DNA from: Nocardioides faecalis
GTDB lineage: Bacteria; Actinomycetota; Actinomycetes; Propionibacteriales; Nocardioidaceae
NCBI RefSeq assembly: GCF_018388425.1
Contig: NZ_CP074406.1
Coordinates: 1,116,001-1,180,000 of the forward strand
Length of the DNA stretch: 64,000 nt
Direction: 5' to 3'
The translations under genes were made by a program, and so were the position numbers. Below the pieces are notes generated by a model, which worked only from the letters and a program-made list of their open reading frames with translations, was not told the origin of the DNA and made no database searches. Position 1 is the stretch's first letter, and each line of letters opens with the position of its first letter. Below are positions 18,520 through 26,940 of this stretch, piece by piece.

Positions 18520-19972
18520 GCGTCCCCGACGGGTCGGCCTCCGGCGACGGCGCCGGGTCCGGTGTCGGGTCCGGTGTCGGCGCCGGTGTCGGCGCCGGGG
18601 TGGGCACAGGCGTCGGCGTCGGTGCTGGGGTCGGCGTCGGGGTGATCGGCGCCGGCCGCCCCCCGCGTACCACGACCCAGGCGCGCGCCGCACCGTGCAC
18701 CGCCGTGCGCTGCAGCCGGACCACGACCCGGTTGCGCCCGGTGAGCCCGGAGACGTCGTAGCCGGCGAGGCCGGTGCCGTCGAGGCGCACGGTGCCGAGC
18801 CGCACCAGCCGGCCGTCGTGCCGGCGCAGCACCTCGACGGTGTCGCCGGCGCGTGCGCCGGTGGCCTGCACGTGCAGCCGGCCCTCGTCGACCCGCAGGA
18901 CCAGCGCCGGTCGCACCACCACGCGCCGGGCCGGGGTCTGCAGCGTCGCACCGGCGCTCCCGGTCGCGGGGGAGCCCGAGCCGGAGGAGACCGAGGAGGT
19001 GGGGGAGAACGTGCCGGGGGAGGCGGTGGCGCCGGGCGATGCCGGGGCGCTGGGGGAGCCCGAGGGCTCCGGGGCGGGGGCCGCCGGGAGCGAGAGCTGC
19101 AGCCGCAGCCAGGTGTTCTCCGTGAGCCTGCCGCTGCTGAACCACACCCGCCCGTCGGCCTGCGACGTCGCCCGGGCGACGACCTTCCACGGTGCGCCCG
19201 CACGACGCTTGAGCAGGCTCACCTCCTGACCGGCGACGGGCCGGCTCTCGGCGTCGCGCACCGTGCCCACCACGTTCACCCGGCCGCCGGCGACGACGCT
19301 GCGTCCCGACAGCGTGCTGGTCAGGCTCGCCGGCACCGGGGCGGTCGCGGGCACCCCCGCCGCCGGGGCACCGGCCCGCGGGCCGGACGCCGAGTCGGGT
19401 GCGGGCACGGCCACGGGGGAGCCGGGGGAGCCGGGGGAGCCGGGGGAGCCGGGGGAGCCCGTCGAGGAGGAGCCGCCGGGCCCGGTCCGGTCGGCGTTGG
19501 CAGGCCCCTGCGCGTCGGCGGTCGGACCCGAGGGCGACGGCGTCGACGCCTCGCCCTCGTTGCCGGAGCCGGCGTCCGACGTCGGTGCGGGTGTCTTGGC
19601 GACCGGTGCCTCGGGGCGCGGGGTGCGAGCGGCGGGCACGCCGATGCCCCCGAGCGCACCGTGCGCGATCGCCTGCACCCCGGCGGGCAGGGCCTGGGTG
19701 TAGGCGGCTGCCGCGACGCCGCCGGTGAGCGTGACCGCGGCGACCAGGGCCGCGCCACTGATCCCGGCCCGCCCCGCCAGGCCGGCGGCCCGGCCGGCGG
19801 CCAGTCCGGCGGCGGAGCCGAGCCGTGCGCCGCGCCGTCCGAACGAGCGGCGGTAGGCGCCCAGCACCTGCTTCTCACCGGCCAGCTCGGCCGCCGATCC
19901 GGGTGCCCGCAGCGCGCGGACCAGCGGGGTGTCCTCGAAGTCGTCGATGCCGAAGGGGTCCAGGCCGTTCAT
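18455..19972 (-). CDS. putative anti-sigma factor: single-pass membrane protein with large Pro/Ser/Thr-rich exterior
   Basis: Not a recognised family as a whole. 505 residues. Residues 1-55 are a cytoplasmic segment ([20 protein letters not shown], then a basic stretch), followed by one membrane helix near 71-92 ([20 protein letters not shown]). The exterior has low-complexity linkers, a Gly-Ser-Pro repeat, and two Ig-like or Greek-key segments: one with [20 protein letters not shown], the other with [18 protein letters not shown]. The C-terminus is a Pro-Thr repeat. It overlaps the sigma gene by four bases (ATGA), the arrangement of a sigma/anti-sigma pair. Its 3' end overlaps mutM antisense. 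Confidence 0.75.
   Translation of the reverse strand: MNGLDPFGIDDFEDTPLVRALRAPGSAAELAGEKQVLGAYRRSFGRRGARLGSAAGLAAGRAAGLAGRAGISGAALVAAVTLTGGVAAAAYTQALPAGVQAIAHGALGGIGVPAARTPRPEAPVAKTPAPTSDAGSGNEGEASTPSPSGPTADAQGPANADRTGPGGSSSTGSPGSPGSPGSPGSPVAVPAPDSASGPRAGAPAAGVPATAPVPASLTSTLSGRSVVAGGRVNVVGTVRDAESRPVAGQEVSLLKRRAGAPWKVVARATSQADGRVWFSSGRLTENTWLRLQLSLPAAPAPEPSGSPSAPASPGATASPGTFSPTSSVSSGSGSPATGSAGATLQTPARRVVVRPALVLRVDEGRLHVQATGARAGDTVEVLRRHDGRLVRLGTVRLDGTGLAGYDVSGLTGRNRVVVRLQRTAVHGAARAWVVVRGGRPAPITPTPTPAPTPTPVPTPAPTPAPTPDPTPDPAPSPEADPSGTLSADAPAAPAGTAGRSTTSGS
18541..18650 (-). repeat. Pro-Thr repeat near the C-terminus of the anti-sigma-like protein
   Basis: Degenerate repeats of GGTGTCGGCGCC type encode alternating Pro-Thr and Ala-Pro residues, a wall-spanning type of linker. 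Confidence 0.7.
19415..19459 (-). repeat. five perfect 9-bp repeats coding Gly-Ser-Pro
   Basis: Five exact copies of GGGGGAGCC (plus strand) encode a collagen-like Gly-Ser-Pro run in the exterior part of the anti-sigma-like protein. Perfect identity suggests recent slippage. Confidence 0.85.
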
Positions 19973-20508
19973 CCGTTCACCGCCCGGGCCCGGTGCCGGT
20001 GTCCCGCGGTGCGGGCCAGCGCCTTCAGGCCGCGGTGCACCGCGACCGCCACGGTCCCGGGACGCTTGCCGACGATGGCCGCCACGTCGGCGACCGACAA
20101 CCCGGCGACGACGCGCAGCATCACCATCTCGGCCTGGGCCGGCGGCAGCGTGGCCACCATCCGCAGCGCGGCGTCAGTGTCGGCGCGCTCCAGGGCGGCC
20201 GCCTCCGCACTGGGCGCGGTGCCGATGTCGACGACCTCGGCCGTCGGCGTGCTCGGGCGCGCCGCACGCGCCCGGCCGGCGTCGATGGCACGGTGCCGGG
20301 CGAGGGTGAACAGCCAGGCGCGGAAGTCGCTGGGGCCGCCGGAGAAGCGGCGCAGGTCCCGCACGACGTGCAGCCAGGTCTCGGCCGCGATGTCCTCGGC
20401 GGTGTCGGGGTCACGCACCTTCAGGTAGCGCAGCAGCGGCGGGTGCAGCGCCCGCCAGAGCTCGCCGAACGCGTCCTCGTCCCCGGCGAGGGCGCTCTCC
20501 AGCGACAC
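19969..20508 (-). CDS. ECF-type RNA polymerase sigma factor
   Basis: Alternative sigma-70 family factor of 179 residues. Region 2: DAFGELWRALHPPLLRYL, then DTAEDIAAETWLHVV and FRAWLFTLARHRAID. Region 4: LPPAQAEMVMLRVVAGLSVADVAAIVG ends in a helix-turn-helix with KRPGTVAVAVHRGLKAL; the two regions are joined by an acidic linker. GTG 20508 gives MSLESALAGDED, typical of such factors. A CTG further upstream, after GGGGAG, is an alternative start. It is translationally coupled to the membrane protein downstream, which probably holds it inactive. It is divergent from the secreted RTX-like gene, a likely target. Confidence 0.9.
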   Translation of the reverse strand: MSLESALAGDEDAFGELWRALHPPLLRYLKVRDPDTAEDIAAETWLHVVRDLRRFSGGPSDFRAWLFTLARHRAIDAGRARAARPSTPTAEVVDIGTAPSAEAAALERADTDAALRMVATLPPAQAEMVMLRVVAGLSVADVAAIVGKRPGTVAVAVHRGLKALARTAGHRHRARAVNG

Positions 20509-20638
20509 CCCGATCGGGTCGGTGCAAGGCTCGCGGTCCAGGACGTCTCCCCGCTCCGGTGGTGGGCTTGCGGCACGGGCCGACCAGGGCACGGGGGGCC
20601 GTGGGCCGACCGACGACGATGCTGGCACAACCCGAGCA

Positions 20639-20697
20639 GCGGATCGGGGAGCCGATTGGTTACACGGCGAGTCGCGACGGGCGTGTAATCGATCCGC
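20639..20697. promoter_or_regulatory. dyad-symmetric region between the sigma and RTX-like genes
   Basis: An imperfect inverted repeat pairs GATTGGTTACACG (20654-20666) with CGTGTAATCGATC (20682-20694), 11 of 13 positions, around a 15-base centre. A second flanking pair is GCGGATC (20639-20645) with GATCCGC (20691-20697). It lies in the 246-base divergent intergenic region and could be an operator or two mirrored promoters. Confidence 0.5.
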
Positions 20698-20754
20698 GGT
20701 GTCGTCCGCTCTCTGGTGTGCCCGTCCGACCGACGACCGTCGAGGAGTACGACG

Positions 20755-21753
20755 ATGCCCACCCTGCGAACCCCCCGCCGCGCCGCCTGCGCGGTCGCCC
20801 TGCTCACCGGTGCCGGCACGCTCTGGGCGGTGACCTCCGCCGGGCCCCTCGCCCCCACCGCCCAGGCGGCCGACGAGACGCCGACGTGCCACGGCCTGGC
20901 CGCGACCATCGTGGGCACCGACGGCCCGGACGACCTGGCCGGGACACCGGGCGACGACGTCGTCTTCCTCGGCGCCGGCAACGACACCTTCGACGGCCTC
21001 GGCGGCAACGACACCCTCTGCGGCGGCGACGGCGACGACACGCTGCTCGGCGGGGCCGGACGCGACTGGCTCGACGGCGGCTCCGGTGACGACACCCTCG
21101 ACGGCGGCGCCGACCGCGACGTCCTGCTCGGCCGGGACGGCAGCGACCGGATCGTCGTCACCGACGGCGCCGACGTGGTCAGCGCCGCCAGCGGCGACGA
21201 CACCATCATCAGCAGCTCCCCGACGGCCGAGATCACCGCAGGCTCCGGTGACGACATCGCCAAGGTCAGCTTCCTGACCACCACCTTGCGCATGAGCTCC
21301 GGCGACGACACCGTCGTCCTCGACCGCACCTCCGGCCGGATCCAGGGCGGCGCGGGCGACGACGTGTTCCTCGTGGGCGCCGAGCGCAGCGCCCCCGAGG
21401 GTGTCACCGACCTCAACACCACCGCCACCTCCACCATCAGCGGCGGCTCCGGCTCCGACGCGCTGAGCTTCCGGACGCTGAGCGTCCCGGTCCGCGTCGA
21501 CGCCGAGCCCCGCTCGGCGACGTGGGACAAGGGCGCCCTCACCTTCGGCCTCCTCGAGGCCTACTTCGGCGGCGAGGCCGCGGACGTGATCCTCGGCGGA
21601 GCCCGCAACGAGACCCTGCGCGGCTTCGGCGGCGACGACGTCCTCCGCGGCCGCGCGGGCAACGACGTGATCGGCGGCGGCGCGGGCGTGGACATCGCCT
21701 ACGGCGGCACCGGCCGCGACCGCTGCTCCGCCGAGGTCACGCAGAGCTGCTGA
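20755..21753 (+). CDS. secreted RTX-like calcium-binding repeat protein
   Basis: 332 residues. A signal peptide is visible: basic MPTLRTPRRAA, a hydrophobic core, then an Ala-rich cleavage region ending TAQAADE. The mature part is built of nonapeptide repeats of the GGxGxDxLx kind (for example LGGNDTLCGGDGDDTLLGG and GGSGDDTLDGG) forming a calcium-stabilised parallel beta-roll, interrupted by a less regular middle part. Terminal cysteines (Cys near 44 and the last residue) could form a disulfide. No catalytic domain is seen. GAGGAG precedes ATG 20755 by 7 bases. No type I secretion genes are nearby, so Sec export is likely. Confidence 0.85.
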   Translation: MPTLRTPRRAACAVALLTGAGTLWAVTSAGPLAPTAQAADETPTCHGLAATIVGTDGPDDLAGTPGDDVVFLGAGNDTFDGLGGNDTLCGGDGDDTLLGGAGRDWLDGGSGDDTLDGGADRDVLLGRDGSDRIVVTDGADVVSAASGDDTIISSSPTAEITAGSGDDIAKVSFLTTTLRMSSGDDTVVLDRTSGRIQGGAGDDVFLVGAERSAPEGVTDLNTTATSTISGGSGSDALSFRTLSVPVRVDAEPRSATWDKGALTFGLLEAYFGGEAADVILGGARNETLRGFGGDDVLRGRAGNDVIGGGAGVDIAYGGTGRDRCSAEVTQSC

Positions 21754-21760
21754 CGCCGCG

Positions 21761-21787
21761 TCCCCGCGGGTCGTGAACCCGCGGGGA
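21761..21787 (+). terminator. hairpin after the RTX-like gene
   Basis: A perfect 11-bp stem (21761-21771 with 21777-21787) with a 5-base loop starts 8 bases after the stop codon. Confidence 0.7.
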
Positions 21788-21820
21788 GCCGCCGGTCCCG
21801 GGCCCACCGCCCCCCCGGAC

Positions 21821-21882
21821 GTGCCGGGGAGACCGCGCCATCGTGGTCTTCCCCACCCGTGGCGACACGGTCTCCCCGGCAC
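21821..21882. repeat. 15-bp perfect inverted repeat with 32-base spacer
   Basis: GTGCCGGGGAGACCG (21821-21835) is perfectly inverted at 21868-21882. The spacer can pair further (CGCCA 21836-21840 with TGGCG 21860-21864). It lies in the 291-base gap between the RTX-like gene and the coiled-coil gene, which otherwise holds no gene. Confidence 0.7.
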
Positions 21883-22044
21883 ACTCACCAGCGCACCCAC
21901 CGCCACCTACCACGTCGTCCCCGAGCGCCGGCGCGGGGGCCTCGCCACGGTTTGACCGTCGTGCACAGAGGTGGGACTCTTGGAGACGGCCCACTCCCAC
22001 CCGGAGCTCCGGGCCCAACCCCTCGAAGCGGAAGGCTCACCTAC

Positions 22045-22239
22045 ATGGCCAAGGCGCTGATCGGCCACCTGAACAGCGACCTCCGCGACCCCCGCCTGGC
22101 TGTCGAGAACGCTCGACTCCGCAACCGGGTCGCCGAGCTGGAGTCCCTCGTGCTGCGGCTGTCCGAGGAGAACGACAAGCTGATGTCGGCGCGTGCCGCC
22201 GAGCTGCTCGCCGACGGCTCGGAGATGCAGCCCGCCTGA
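22045..22239 (+). CDS. small coiled-coil protein of unknown function
   Basis: 64 residues, not recognised. Residues about 19-52 form a leucine-zipper-like coiled coil (LAVENARLRNRVAELESLV, then LRLSEENDKL) with regular heptads. The start MAKALIGHLNSDLRDPRL looks conserved in style: ATG 22045 follows GGAAGG, though the spacing is long. It is a single gene just upstream of smc. A small 7-bp hairpin follows. Coding is supported by the strong heptad pattern and codon usage. Confidence 0.7.
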   Translation: MAKALIGHLNSDLRDPRLAVENARLRNRVAELESLVLRLSEENDKLMSARAAELLADGSEMQPA

Positions 22240-22245
22240 GCCTCC

Positions 22246-22262
22246 CGGCGCGACCCGCGCCG
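22246..22262 (+). terminator. short GC hairpin after the coiled-coil gene
   Basis: CGGCGCG (22246-22252) pairs with CGCGCCG (22256-22262) around ACC, 7 bases after the stop. Short, so uncertain. Confidence 0.4.
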
Positions 22263-22417
22263 ACCTGGCCGACGCAGGCAACCCGCGGGGGTAGCCTGAG
22301 CGCGCCGACCTTCCCCCGCAGCGCCTCGCGACCGTGTCGACCTGACAGGATCGCTGCTGTGTCCGGCGCACCACGTGTGCGACGTACGAGCAGACCAGAC
22401 GACGCCGGGGAGACACC

Positions 22418-25400
22418 GTGTACCTGAAGAGCCTGACCCTCAAGGGGTTCAAGTCCTTCGCCTCCGCCACGACCCTGCAGCTCGAGCCCGGCATCACCTG
22501 CATCGTCGGACCCAACGGCTCCGGCAAGTCCAACGTCGTCGACGCCCTCGCCTGGGTGATGGGCGAGGCCAGCGCCAAGAGCCTGCGCGGCGGCAAGATG
22601 GACGACGTCATCTTCGCCGGCACCGCCGACCGGCCCCCGCTGGGGCGGGCCGAGGTCGTGTTGACCATCGACAACTCCGACGGCGCGCTGCCGATCGACT
22701 ACGCCGAGGTCACCATCAGCCGGACGATGTTCCGCACCGGCGGCTCGGAGTACGCGATCAACGGCACCACCTGCCGGTTGCTCGACGTCCAGGAGCTGCT
22801 CAGCGACTCCGGCATCGGCCGGGAGATGCACGTCATCGTCGGCCAGGGCCAGCTCGACCAGATCCTGCACGCGACGCCGGAGGACCGTCGCGGGTTCATC
22901 GAGGAGGCCGCCGGCGTCCTCAAGCACCGCAAGCGCAAGGAGAAGGCGCTGCGCAAGCTCGACTCCACCGAGGGCAACCTCAACCGGCTCAACGACCTGC
23001 TCGCCGAGATCCGCCGCCAGCTCAAGCCGCTGGGCCGTCAGGCAGAGGTGGCCCGGCGCGCCGCGACCGTGCAGGCCGACGTCCGCGACGCGAAGGCCCG
23101 CCTCCTCGCCGACGACCTCGTCACCGCCACCACCGCGCTCGAGCAGGAGCTGGCCGACGAGAGCGTGCTGCTGGCCCGGCGCGAGGAGGTCGAGGCCGCC
23201 CTCGCCGCCGCCCGCGAGCAGGAGTCCGCCCTCGAGGCGGCACTGCGCGAGGACCTGCCGGCACTGTCCGCGGCCCAGGAGACGCTCTCGGCTCTCGGTG
23301 CGCTGCGCGAGCGGTTCCGCGGCACCCGCAGCCTGGCTGCCGAGCGGGTGCGCAACGCCGCGGGCGTGGAGGTCGAGGGCGAGCTCGACGGCTCCGCGCG
23401 CGACCCCGACGAGCTGGACGCCGAGGCCGCCCGGCTCGCCGAGCAGGAGGCCGAGATCGTCGCCCTGGTCGCTGACCAGCAGCGCGCCCTGGAGGAGGCC
23501 CTCGCACGGCGTCGCGCCGCCGAGGAGGCCGCCGCCGCCGAGGAGCGGCGCGTCGCCGGGCTGCTCCGCGCCGCCGCCGACCGGCGCGAAGGGCTCGCCC
23601 GGCTGCACGGGCAGGTCAACACGCTGCGCTCGCGGGCCAACGCCGCCGCCGAGGAGATCGGCCGCCTCGGCACCGCCCGCGACGACGCCGTCGCCCGCGC
23701 CGAGCGTGCCCAGCGCGACTTCACCGCCCTGGAGACCAAGGTGGCCGGGCTCGACGCCGGCGAGGAAGGCCTCGACGCCGAGCACGAGGCAGCGGTCGCC
23801 GCGCTCGACGACCTCGACGATCGGCTCACCAAGCTGCGCGCCGAGGCGGCACAGGCCGACCAGGACCGGGCCGGGCTGAGCGCCCGCAAGGAGGCCCTCG
23901 AGCTCGGCCTGTCCCGCAAGGACGGCGCCGGGGCGCTGCTCGCCGCGAGCGACCGGATCTCGGGGCTGCTCGGCTCCGTGGCGGCGCTGGTCAGCGTCCG
24001 CTCCGGCTACGAGGCCGCCGTCGCCGCGGCGCTGGGCGCGGCCGCCGATGCCGTCGCCGTCAACGACCCCGACACCGCGGTGGCCGCCATCGACCACCTC
24101 AAGGCCGACGACCTCGGTCGCGCAGGCCTGCTGCTCGGCGGGGGAGCGGCCGAGGACGTCGGCTCCTGGCCCGTGCTGCCGCCCGGGACGTCGTACGCCG
24201 CGACGGTGCTGGAGTGCCCCGAGCACATCCGGCCCGCCGTGGACCGGCTGCTGCGCAAGGTCGCGGTCGTCGACGACCTGCCCGCCGCCCGAGCGCTGGT
24301 CGCCGAGGCGTCCGACGTGGTCGCGGTGACCCGCGACGGCGACCTGCTCGGCGCCCACTTCGCCGCCGGCGGCTCCAACGCCACCCAGAGCCTGATCGAG
24401 ATCCAGGCCGCCGTCGACGAGGCGACCGAGGCGCTGGCCGAGGCGGTCGCCTCCGCCGAACGCCTCGCCTTCGACCTGTCCCGGCTGGAGACCGAGCGGG
24501 CGCAGGCCCAGCAGCGCGTCGACGTCGCCCTCGCCCGCCTGCACGAGTCGGATGCCACCCTCGCCGCGGTGGCCGAGGAGCTCGGCCAGCACGGCTCGCT
24601 GGCCCGTGCAGCACGCGCCGAGGCCGAGCGGCTCACCGAGGCCATCGCCCAGGCGGAGAGCTCCCGTGAGCAGGCCCTGGTCGGTCTCGCCGAGCTCGAG
24701 CAGCGGCTCGCCGCCGCCGAGCAGGACTCCGAGGAGGACCCCGACACCACCGAGCAGGAGCGGCTGGTCGAGGAGACCCGCGCCGCCCGGCAGGCCGAGA
24801 TGGACGCCCGGCTGGCGCTGCGCACCTCCGAGGAGCGCGCCCGCGCCCTGCACGGCCGGGTCGAGCAGATCCGGCGCACCGCGGCGGCCGAGCGCCAGGC
24901 CCGCGCTCGTGCCGCCGAGCGCCGTGAGCGGCTGATCGCCGAGGGGCGCACCGGCGCCGCGGTCGAGGCCGCCGCCGGCCAGGTGCTGGCGCGGCTCGAG
25001 GTCTCGGTCGAGGCCGCCGCCGAGCGCCGGCGCGAGGTGGAGGACTCCCGGCGCGGCCGTGAGCAGCAGCTGCTCGGTGTGCGGCAGACGCTGCGTGAGC
25101 TCGGCGCCGAGCATGCCGAGCTCGTCAGCTCGGTGCACCGCGACGAGATGGCGCGCGCGGCGCAGCGGATGCGGATCGAGCAGTTGGAGGCCAAGGCGCT
25201 CGAGGAGCTCGGGCTGGAGCCCGCCGCGCTGGTCGCCGACTACGGGCCGGACCAGCCGGTGCCGGTGCTGCAGGCGCCCACCCAGGCCGGCCGTGACGAC
25301 CCCGCCGACCCAGATGACGCCGACGACCCCGAGGCCGACGAGCCGCGGACCGTGCCCTACGTCCGCGAGGAGCAGGCCAAGCGGCTGCGCTCGGCCGAAC

Positions 25401-26023
25401 GCGCGCTCGCCCAGCTCGGCCGGGTCAACCCGCTGGCGCTGGAGGAGTTCACCGCGATGGAGGAGCGCCACCAGTTCCTCTCCGAGCAGCTGGAGGACCT
25501 GCGGGCGACCCGCAAGGACCTGCTCGACATCGTCAAGGACGTCGACGTCCGCGTCGAGCAGGTCTTCACCGAGGCCTACGCCGACGTCACCAAGGCCTTC
25601 GACGCCACCTTCGCCCGGCTCTTCCCTGGCGGCGAGGGTCGACTCGTGCTCACCGACCCCTCCGACATGCTCACCACCGGCGTCGAGGTCGAGGCCCGCC
25701 CGCCGGGCAAGAAGGTCAAGCGGCTCTCGCTGCTCTCCGGCGGCGAGCGGTCCCTGGTCGCCGTCGCGTTCCTGGTGGCGCTGTTCAAGGCCCGCCCCTC
25801 GCCCTTCTACATCCTCGACGAGGTGGAGGCCGCGCTGGACGACACCAACCTCGGCAGGCTGCTGGAGATCTACGAGGAGCTGCGGGAGAGCTCCCAGCTG
25901 CTCGTGATCACCCACCAGAAGCGGACCATGGAGGTCGGCGACGCCCTGTACGGCGTCACGATGCGCGGCGACGGTGTCTCGACGGTGATCAGCCAGCGGC
26001 TGCGGCAGGATGAGCCGGCATGA
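22418..26023 (+). CDS. smc: chromosome segregation protein SMC
   Basis: ATPase of the bacterial condensin complex, with ScpA and ScpB (not in this window). 1201 residues. Walker A GPNGSGKSNV (31-40), two long coiled-coil arms rich in Ala, Glu and Arg, a hinge near residues 505-640 (from about ISGLLGSVAALVSVRSG), the ABC signature LSGGERSLVAVAFL (about 1106-1119) and Walker B FYILDEVEAALDD. GTG 22418 with GGGGAGA upstream gives MYLKSLTLKGFKSFA, the standard N-terminus. It overlaps the thioesterase start by four bases (ATGA) and is upstream of ftsY. Confidence 0.98.
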   Translation: MYLKSLTLKGFKSFASATTLQLEPGITCIVGPNGSGKSNVVDALAWVMGEASAKSLRGGKMDDVIFAGTADRPPLGRAEVVLTIDNSDGALPIDYAEVTISRTMFRTGGSEYAINGTTCRLLDVQELLSDSGIGREMHVIVGQGQLDQILHATPEDRRGFIEEAAGVLKHRKRKEKALRKLDSTEGNLNRLNDLLAEIRRQLKPLGRQAEVARRAATVQADVRDAKARLLADDLVTATTALEQELADESVLLARREEVEAALAAAREQESALEAALREDLPALSAAQETLSALGALRERFRGTRSLAAERVRNAAGVEVEGELDGSARDPDELDAEAARLAEQEAEIVALVADQQRALEEALARRRAAEEAAAAEERRVAGLLRAAADRREGLARLHGQVNTLRSRANAAAEEIGRLGTARDDAVARAERAQRDFTALETKVAGLDAGEEGLDAEHEAAVAALDDLDDRLTKLRAEAAQADQDRAGLSARKEALELGLSRKDGAGALLAASDRISGLLGSVAALVSVRSGYEAAVAAALGAAADAVAVNDPDTAVAAIDHLKADDLGRAGLLLGGGAAEDVGSWPVLPPGTSYAATVLECPEHIRPAVDRLLRKVAVVDDLPAARALVAEASDVVAVTRDGDLLGAHFAAGGSNATQSLIEIQAAVDEATEALAEAVASAERLAFDLSRLETERAQAQQRVDVALARLHESDATLAAVAEELGQHGSLARAARAEAERLTEAIAQAESSREQALVGLAELEQRLAAAEQDSEEDPDTTEQERLVEETRAARQAEMDARLALRTSEERARALHGRVEQIRRTAAAERQARARAAERRERLIAEGRTGAAVEAAAGQVLARLEVSVEAAAERRREVEDSRRGREQQLLGVRQTLRELGAEHAELVSSVHRDEMARAAQRMRIEQLEAKALEELGLEPAALVADYGPDQPVPVLQAPTQAGRDDPADPDDADDPEADEPRTVPYVREEQAKRLRSAERALAQLGRVNPLALEEFTAMEERHQFLSEQLEDLRATRKDLLDIVKDVDVRVEQVFTEAYADVTKAFDATFARLFPGGEGRLVLTDPSDMLTTGVEVEARPPGKKVKRLSLLSGGERSLVAVAFLVALFKARPSPFYILDEVEAALDDTNLGRLLEIYEELRESSQLLVITHQKRTMEVGDALYGVTMRGDGVSTVISQRLRQDEPA

Positions 26024-26496
26024 GTGCCCCTGAGGGAAGCCGACCTGATCGCAGCCGACCGGACCGTTCGTCGTACCGGCACTGGCGCACGGCGACCACG
26101 CGGTGGTCCGACGACGACGTCTACGGCCACCTCAACAACGCGCGCTACTTCGACCTGATCGACACCGCCGTCAACGTCCACCTCGCCGAGGCGACGGGCA
26201 CCGACATCCGCCGGCTGCCCGCGATCGGCGTGGTCGCGGAGGTGTCGTGCCGCTACTTCGCCGAGATGGGCTACCCGCGTCCGATCGAGATGGGGCTCGC
26301 GGTCGAGCGGCTCGGCACCTCCTCGGTGATCTACCGGGTCGGGCTGTTCCAGGGGGACCCCGACGCCGAGGGTGCGCTGGCCAGCGCCGAGGGCCGCTTC
26401 GTGCACGTGTACGTCGACAACAGCGCCCCCGACCGGCCGGTCACCGCGGTGCCCGAGGCGATCCGGAGCGCCGTCGCACCGCTGCTGCTCGACTGA
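26020..26496 (+). CDS. acyl-CoA thioesterase, 4-hydroxybenzoyl-CoA thioesterase type hot-dog fold
   Basis: 158-residue hot-dog-fold protein. The catalytic loop WSDDDVYGHLNNARYFDLID (about residues 28-47) carries the conserved Asp and the GHLNN motif of this family, followed by a long helix. The substrate is probably an acyl-CoA but cannot be named. The ATG overlaps the smc stop as ATGA, so it is translated with smc; no functional link is evident. Confidence 0.9.
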   Translation: MSAPEGSRPDRSRPDRSSYRHWRTATTRWSDDDVYGHLNNARYFDLIDTAVNVHLAEATGTDIRRLPAIGVVAEVSCRYFAEMGYPRPIEMGLAVERLGTSSVIYRVGLFQGDPDAEGALASAEGRFVHVYVDNSAPDRPVTAVPEAIRSAVAPLLLD

Positions 26497-26652
26497 GCGG
26501 CGCGTCGTCGGCGTCCTTCGGCCGCCGGTCCTGCGATCCCATCCCCTTAGCAGGGGAGAGCCACGCGTCGGTCCCGGGGGTGCGGTCGCGCTCCTCGGGG
26601 TCGAGGGGCACCATGGAGGGCAAGGACCGATCCCTGCTCGGAGGAGTCGAAC

Positions 26653-26841
26653 TTGTTGGTCGTCACTGTCGCCGTCGTCGTCACCCTCCTGGTCGCCGGT
26701 CTCGTCGTGGTCTACGTCGCCTACCCGCACCGGGGGGAGCAGGTTCCTGGCCTCCCGTGGCTGGGCAAGGCCATGCAGCGGGCTGCCGGCGCCGCTCCCG
26801 TCATCGAGGACGACGAGCGGGACCTGATCCGGCTGCGTTGA
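26653..26841 (+). CDS. small single-pass membrane protein
   Basis: 62 residues, not recognised. One strong transmembrane helix (VVTVAVVVTLLVAGLVVVYV, residues 3-22) is followed by a short soluble tail ending in an acidic and basic segment. TTG 26653 is preceded by GGAGG with good spacing, which supports expression. A perfect hairpin terminator follows immediately, so it is probably a monocistronic gene between the thioesterase and ftsY. Confidence 0.65.
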   Translation: MLVVTVAVVVTLLVAGLVVVYVAYPHRGEQVPGLPWLGKAMQRAAGAAPVIEDDERDLIRLR

Positions 26842-26850
26842 GCTGCTGAC

Positions 26851-26873
26851 GCGCCGAGCCTCGGGCTCGGCGC
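26851..26873 (+). terminator. hairpin terminator before ftsY
   Basis: Perfect 10-bp stem GCGCCGAGCC (26851-26860) with GGCTCGGCGC (26864-26873), loop TCG. Confidence 0.75.
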
Positions 26874-26940
26874 GGGTCCGTCACGCCTGCCGACGTACCC
26901 GCCGGTCACCGCCGCCAGGCGGCGGTGATTGGATGGCGAC

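Noticed and set aside
18541-18650. Tandem GGTGTCGGCGCC blocks as a possible non-coding repeat
   Set aside because: They are in frame with the minus-strand anti-sigma-like gene as Pro-Thr repeats.
19415-19459. CRISPR-like array of GGGGGAGCC units
   Set aside because: Units are 9 bp, adjacent, without spacers, and in frame as Gly-Ser-Pro repeats of a coding gene.
22037-25915. 1292-codon open frame antisense to smc
   Set aside because: It mirrors smc codon by codon. In GC-rich DNA, stops are rare on the opposite strand. The SMC motifs on the plus strand leave no doubt.
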